Of a stretch of DNA of 64,000 nt, positions 61,701 through 64,000 are shown one piece after another. The translations under genes and the position numbers were made by a program. The stretch lies in NCBI RefSeq assembly GCF_900167455.1, contig NZ_FUWJ01000001.1, forward strand, positions 1,178,001 through 1,242,000, read 5' to 3'. Each line of letters opens with the position of its first letter. Within the stretch, counting starts at the first letter, position 1. The notes under the pieces are model-generated. The model saw only the letters and a program-made list of their open reading frames with translations, was not told the origin of the DNA and made no database searches. Source of the stretch: Enhydrobacter aerosaccus (lineage in GTDB: Bacteria; Pseudomonadota; Alphaproteobacteria; Reyranellales; Reyranellaceae).

Positions 61701-61833
61701 TGAAAGGCGGATCCTCGCCGCGGCCCAGATTGAAGAAGGCATAGATGCCGGCGGCCGTCAGCACCAGCATGAAGAAAACGGTGAGCGTGCTGTAGCGCAG
61801 CGCCAGTTCGGAGAGATTGGTCCGCGTGGACAT
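58732..61833 (-). CDS. RND-family efflux transporter, inner-membrane pump
   Basis: 1033 aa from ATG 61833 (MSTRTNLSELALRYSTLTVFF). Twelve membrane helices in the RND pattern with two large periplasmic loops; the proton-relay Asp pair is in LGLLVDDAIIAVEMMMVKLEQ and porter-domain segments such as MVVSASWPGATSREVEQQVTDKIE are clear. HAE1-like hydrophobe/amphiphile efflux. The gene is 25 bp downstream of the adaptor gene; no outer-membrane TolC-like gene is in the window. Convergent with pcp. Confidence 0.95.
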   Translation of the reverse strand: MSTRTNLSELALRYSTLTVFFMLVLTAAGIYAFFNLGRGEDPPFTIKQMVVSASWPGATSREVEQQVTDKIETKLQELPYFYNVTSYTKPGETVIYVYLRDDVPPAKVPDLWYQVRKKIGDIKASLPQGVVGPFFNDEFGDTYSLIWAFESDGFTPAEVKTIVKEVRQRVLRVPDVTKVDLFGLQDEKIYLEFSHARLAALGVPVDQILDVVRKQNAIVATGTVETKGERVAVRVDGAPTSAEDLTTLPFTANGQTLTLADVADIHRGYVDPPQSTMRFKGKPVIGLGVVMATGGNVEKLGKALDATMEEVQKDLPVGITVHRVANQPEVVQESFSEFIRSLGEALAIVLVVSFVSLGVRTGIIVALSVPLVLAITFVAMMVLGIDFQRISLGALIIALGLLVDDAIIAVEMMMVKLEQGFSRLEAATFAYTSTAFPMLTGTLVTAAGFVPVGFARSSAGEYTNSIFWVVGLSLVISWFVAVLFTPWLGYHLLPQPKVHHGDPYQGRFYAMFRRLVVWCVTWRKTTVAITALAFVVAMGAFGFVQKQFFPTASRPELIVDLRLAQGASYAATDAEVSRLEKWLSSDADVESYTSYIGAGSPRFYLPTVPELTNANFGQVIVMTKGLEARERVVAALNQLFATDFEAVRARVQRLQNGPPVAYPVMFRVLGTDPQQVRVVAEKVRQVFKADPATRDINFDWNELAKTVRLEVDQNKARALGVDSQLLGNMLQTLLSGVVVTQYREGTETIDVVARAVAPERLSVEGLESINLRTATGGVVSLAQLAKLHFELEEPILWRRNKDLLMTVRAGIVDGVQGPDVAARIDKALAPLRAELPPGYRIEVGGDSEESAKSQASIFKIMPIMVFLMMTFLMLQLKSFSKLALVMLTAPLGMIGVSLFLLGFNQPFGFVSLLGTIALAGMIMRNSVILVDQIDQDIAAGSTPWDAVIDATVRRARPIVLTAGTAIFAMIPLSRSVFWGPMAVALMGGLLVATALTLLFLPALYAAWFRVKRPAVAPAVANDSVPPPVVLAAE

Positions 61834-61858
61834 GCCTTCGTCCCCCAAGGGCCTCGGG

Positions 61859-62992
61859 TTAGCGCGAGGCCTGTTGCAACAGCGGGCGAACCTTTTGGCC
61901 GGCTTCCAGCTTGTGCACACCGGCGGTGGCGATCATTTCGCCATCCTTCAGGCCGGCCGAGATGGCCGCCAACTCGCTGCTCCAGCGCGCCACGGTGACG
62001 GGCCGCAACTCGACCACGCCGGTTTCGCGATCGACCACCCACACGGCGGGCTGCGTGCCCTGCTGGAAGATGGCGGAGAGCGGGACCTCGGCGACGTGCT
62101 GGACGTCCGGCCGCTCGAAGCGAAGCGTCGCCGTCATGCCGAGGCCGATGAAGGGAGGACGGTCCACTACCGTGAAGCGGGCAGGGTAGGTGCGCGTCAC
62201 AGGATCGGCGCTGGGTGAAAGTTCGCGCAGGCGCGCGGCATAACGATGGCCTGGATCGGACCACAGTTCGAAAGTGGCATTGATGGTCTTGCGTACCGCC
62301 GAGAGTCGATGCTCGGGCACGCCTACGAGGATTTCGAGCTCTTCCGTGCGGGCCTCGCGCACCACGCCCTGGCCTTGAGCCACGACCTGGCCGACTTCCG
62401 CCTGTACGCTGCTGATGACGCCGTCGGCATCGGCCTTCAGTTCGGTATAGGCGAGATTGTTTTCGGCGGTCGCGAGCTGGCTCTTGGCCTGCTCGACACG
62501 CGCCTGGGCAGCCAATGCCGTCGCCTGACGCGTCTCCATCGTCTGCGTCATGAAGGCGGCGGTGCCGCGCAGGGCGATATATCGCTCGTGGTCGGCCTTG
62601 GCGCGCGCATAGTCCGATTCAGCCGAGGCGAGAGCGGCACGGGCATTGTCGACGGAAAGGCGATAGTCCGTCGGATCGAGTTCGGCGATCAATTGGCCTG
62701 CCTGCACGACGGCGCCCAGATCGACCGCGCGCTTGATGATCTTGCCGGCGACGCGGAAGCCCAAAGTGGTCTCGATGCGCGGAGCGACCGTTCCTGCCAG
62801 GACAAGGGAGCGGGTCGTGTCGTGGTAGGCGACCGTCATGACCCGGGCCGGCCGGACAGGCTGTTCATCGACCTGAGAGTGAGACGCATTTGTGCGCCAC
62901 ACTGCGATCAGCGAGCCGCCCGCCAGCAGAGCCGCGCCGGCGACCAGCCCAAATGCCGCTTTTCGCGGAAGACGCTTGAACGGCAGACGCAT
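61859..62992 (-). CDS. RND efflux periplasmic adaptor (membrane fusion protein)
   Basis: 377 aa. N-terminal membrane anchor (AAFGLVAGAALLAGGSLIAVW), lipoyl half-motifs GTVAPRIETTLGFRVAGKIIKR and GVISSVQAEVGQVVAQGQGVV flanking an alpha-helical hairpin (about 100-190), then beta-barrel and membrane-proximal domains (VWVVDRETGVVELRPVTVARW). Links the RND pump to an outer-membrane channel. First gene of the pump operon, divergent from a TetR regulator that probably represses it. Confidence 0.94.
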   Translation of the reverse strand: MRLPFKRLPRKAAFGLVAGAALLAGGSLIAVWRTNASHSQVDEQPVRPARVMTVAYHDTTRSLVLAGTVAPRIETTLGFRVAGKIIKRAVDLGAVVQAGQLIAELDPTDYRLSVDNARAALASAESDYARAKADHERYIALRGTAAFMTQTMETRQATALAAQARVEQAKSQLATAENNLAYTELKADADGVISSVQAEVGQVVAQGQGVVREARTEELEILVGVPEHRLSAVRKTINATFELWSDPGHRYAARLRELSPSADPVTRTYPARFTVVDRPPFIGLGMTATLRFERPDVQHVAEVPLSAIFQQGTQPAVWVVDRETGVVELRPVTVARWSSELAAISAGLKDGEMIATAGVHKLEAGQKVRPLLQQASR

Positions 62993-63019
62993 GGCGAGCC
63001 CTTCCTTCGACGGTTACAA

Positions 63020-63066
63020 TGCGTTGAACGCAAATCTGGGCAGCGTTAACTGAACTTTGATAAGTT
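63020..63066. promoter_or_regulatory. Candidate TetR operators between pump operon and regulator
   Basis: Within the 100-bp divergent gap are a perfect palindrome TGCGTT-G-AACGCA (63020-63032) and an inverted repeat AACTT-TGAT-AAGTT (63053-63066). Both are of the size TetR dimers bind and overlap the region where both promoters must lie. Which one is used cannot be told. Confidence 0.5.
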
Positions 63067-63092
63067 ATCGACGTTAAGTTACAAGTCAAGGG

Positions 63093-63767
63093 ATGGAACG
63101 TCATTTGTCCACGTCAACTGCGGGCACCCGGAAGAAGCGCGGCGAGGGCCATACCCGCCGGGATGAGATCTTGCTGGCAGCCAAAAAGCTGTTCCTGCGG
63201 GAAGGGTATGAAGCGACGACGATCCGCCGGATCGCGGATGTGGTCGGGGTCTCGGCGCCCGCGCTCTATCTCTATTTCAAGGACAAGGAAGCCATCATGC
63301 TCGCGCTTTGCGACGAGACCTTTGGCAACCTTGTCGAGAACATGTCGAAGCTCGAGAAGACGAAGCTGCCACCGCTCGAGCGCCTGCGGCGCTGCGGCGA
63401 AGCTTATGTGCGCTTCGGCTTGGACAATCCGCAGGAATACTGGCTCACCTTTCTTTCGGGTAATACGCCCAAGAAGGTGAAGGAGGCGAAGGAACTCAGT
63501 CGCACGCCCGAGAGCATCGATCCCAACGAACCGGGGGCCGCCAGCGCGATGGCCTTTGCGAAGCTCATGGGCATGTTCAGAGATATCGAAAAGGCCGGTA
63601 TGCCGCTTTATTTCCCGGTCGATACGGCGGCCGAACTGGTCTGGATGGGCCTGCACGGCCTTGTGGCAGCCCTCATCAACAATCCTGAGTTCCCTTGGAC
63701 CAAGCGCGACATATTGATCGCCGGCATGATCGATATGGCCGTGCGCGGCGTCGTCCGCCTGCCGTGA
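63093..63767 (+). CDS. TetR-family transcriptional regulator
   Basis: 224 aa. N-terminal HTH ILLAAKKLFLREGYEATTIRRIADVVGVSAPALYLYFKDKEAIMLAL (about residues 25-72); the C-terminal part (PLERLRRCGEAYVRFGLDNPQEYWLTF) resembles the TetR_C_33/WHG ligand-binding domain. Divergent from the RND adaptor/pump operon and likely its repressor. The start may alternatively be TTG 63105, which has better ribosome-site spacing (AAGGGATGG). Confidence 0.93.
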   Translation: MERHLSTSTAGTRKKRGEGHTRRDEILLAAKKLFLREGYEATTIRRIADVVGVSAPALYLYFKDKEAIMLALCDETFGNLVENMSKLEKTKLPPLERLRRCGEAYVRFGLDNPQEYWLTFLSGNTPKKVKEAKELSRTPESIDPNEPGAASAMAFAKLMGMFRDIEKAGMPLYFPVDTAAELVWMGLHGLVAALINNPEFPWTKRDILIAGMIDMAVRGVVRLP

Positions 63768-63931
63768 GGCGGGATTTCCATTAAATAAATGGTCGATAAA
63801 CGGAAGCTGGCACCGGAACGGGCTGGTTCCGCGACGGAGGGCGGGCGAGGGCATCGCTCATTGTAGAGCTCTGCCTTCGCCAGCCACGATTCGGGTCGCT
63901 ATTCAGGGACTGTCCGCGACAACGATCCCGC

Positions 63932-64000
63932 TCAGGTGGGGGAGAGGACGTGAATGACGCGGCTGGCGATCAGTTCCTTGGTTTTGGCACCATAAGCGGC
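63932..64000 (-). CDS. C-terminal end of an unidentified gene running off the right edge
   Basis: The minus strand is open from the edge to a TGA at 63932-63934 and reads AAYGAKTKELIASRVIHVL followed by SPT. Only 22 residues are visible and I do not recognise a family; the composition is consistent with a real C-terminal helix. The 160 bp between this and the TetR gene contain a short inverted repeat CGGAAC/GTTCCG (63814-63831) without a T-run. Confidence 0.35.
   Translation of the reverse strand, partial: AAYGAKTKELIASRVIHVLSPT

Noticed and set aside
60577..61998. 473-codon plus-strand frame opposite the RND pump
   Set aside because: Asp/His/Gln-rich shadow translation without motifs; the opposite strand encodes a complete RND transporter.

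Overview
The window is 64 kb of dense, high-GC bacterial chromosome with about 65 protein genes, short intergenic gaps (none reaches 300 bp), frequent ATGA overlaps and no tRNA, rRNA, insertion sequence, phage gene or CRISPR array that I can see. Gene content points to an alphaproteobacterium of soil or plant habit (Hyphomicrobiales or Rhodospirillales-like): erpA next to xthA, exoD, a Rhizobium etli-type asparaginase, CODH-like coxSLM genes, and many amidases, GSTs, SDRs and acyl-CoA enzymes. I cannot name the genus from sequence alone.

Layout. 1-2.3 kb: MarR/FUSC exporter operon, an OmpA-like lipoprotein and a DUF2189 membrane protein. 2.4-8.2 kb: GMC oxidoreductase with a D-2-hydroxyacid dehydrogenase, two related small secreted proteins, a MetE-like methyltransferase and a 3-hydroxyisobutyrate dehydrogenase-type enzyme. 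8.2-13.7 kb: phospholipase D-like lipoprotein, amidase, and a LysR regulator divergent from nitronate monooxygenase. 13.6-17.2 kb: cutA, a glutamine synthetase-like ligase, a Rieske oxygenase and a GFA protein in one transcription unit. 17.2-24.4 kb: hydrolase, Fe-S type uracil-DNA glycosylase, alcohol dehydrogenase, GST, then a NEW3-repeat protein with an ABC-2 exporter. 24.6-30.2 kb: RluA-type pseudouridine synthase, amidase and FAH-family genes divergent from a DapA-family gene, then a MurA carrying Asp instead of the active-site Cys.

30.2-30.9 kb holds the most striking non-coding structure: a sigma70-like promoter, an apparently leaderless 16-codon leader peptide with a Trp-Tyr-Phe run, alternative RNA arms and a strong intrinsic terminator, all upstream of a GNAT acetyltransferase gene. 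It has the architecture of a transcription attenuator.

31-45.8 kb: DUF2786-like membrane protein, GST, cupin, an AMP-ligase gene beside a degenerate half-length relative, a P450/PP2C/asparaginase/RNA methyltransferase/SDR series, xthA-erpA, and a CHASE2 class III cyclase followed by a D-glutamate cyclase-like gene and an acyl-CoA dehydrogenase. 45.8-51.5 kb: class D beta-lactamase, ExoD, CitE-like lyase and MaoC hydratase on the minus strand; a quinone oxidoreductase, SDR and DUF2817 peptidase on the plus strand. 51.6-58 kb: a GH17-type membrane beta-glucan enzyme, then coxG (whose membrane anchor is separated by an amber codon) and form II coxS-L-M, closed by a strong terminator. 58-64 kb: pyroglutamyl peptidase and an RND efflux pump with its adaptor, divergent from a TetR regulator.
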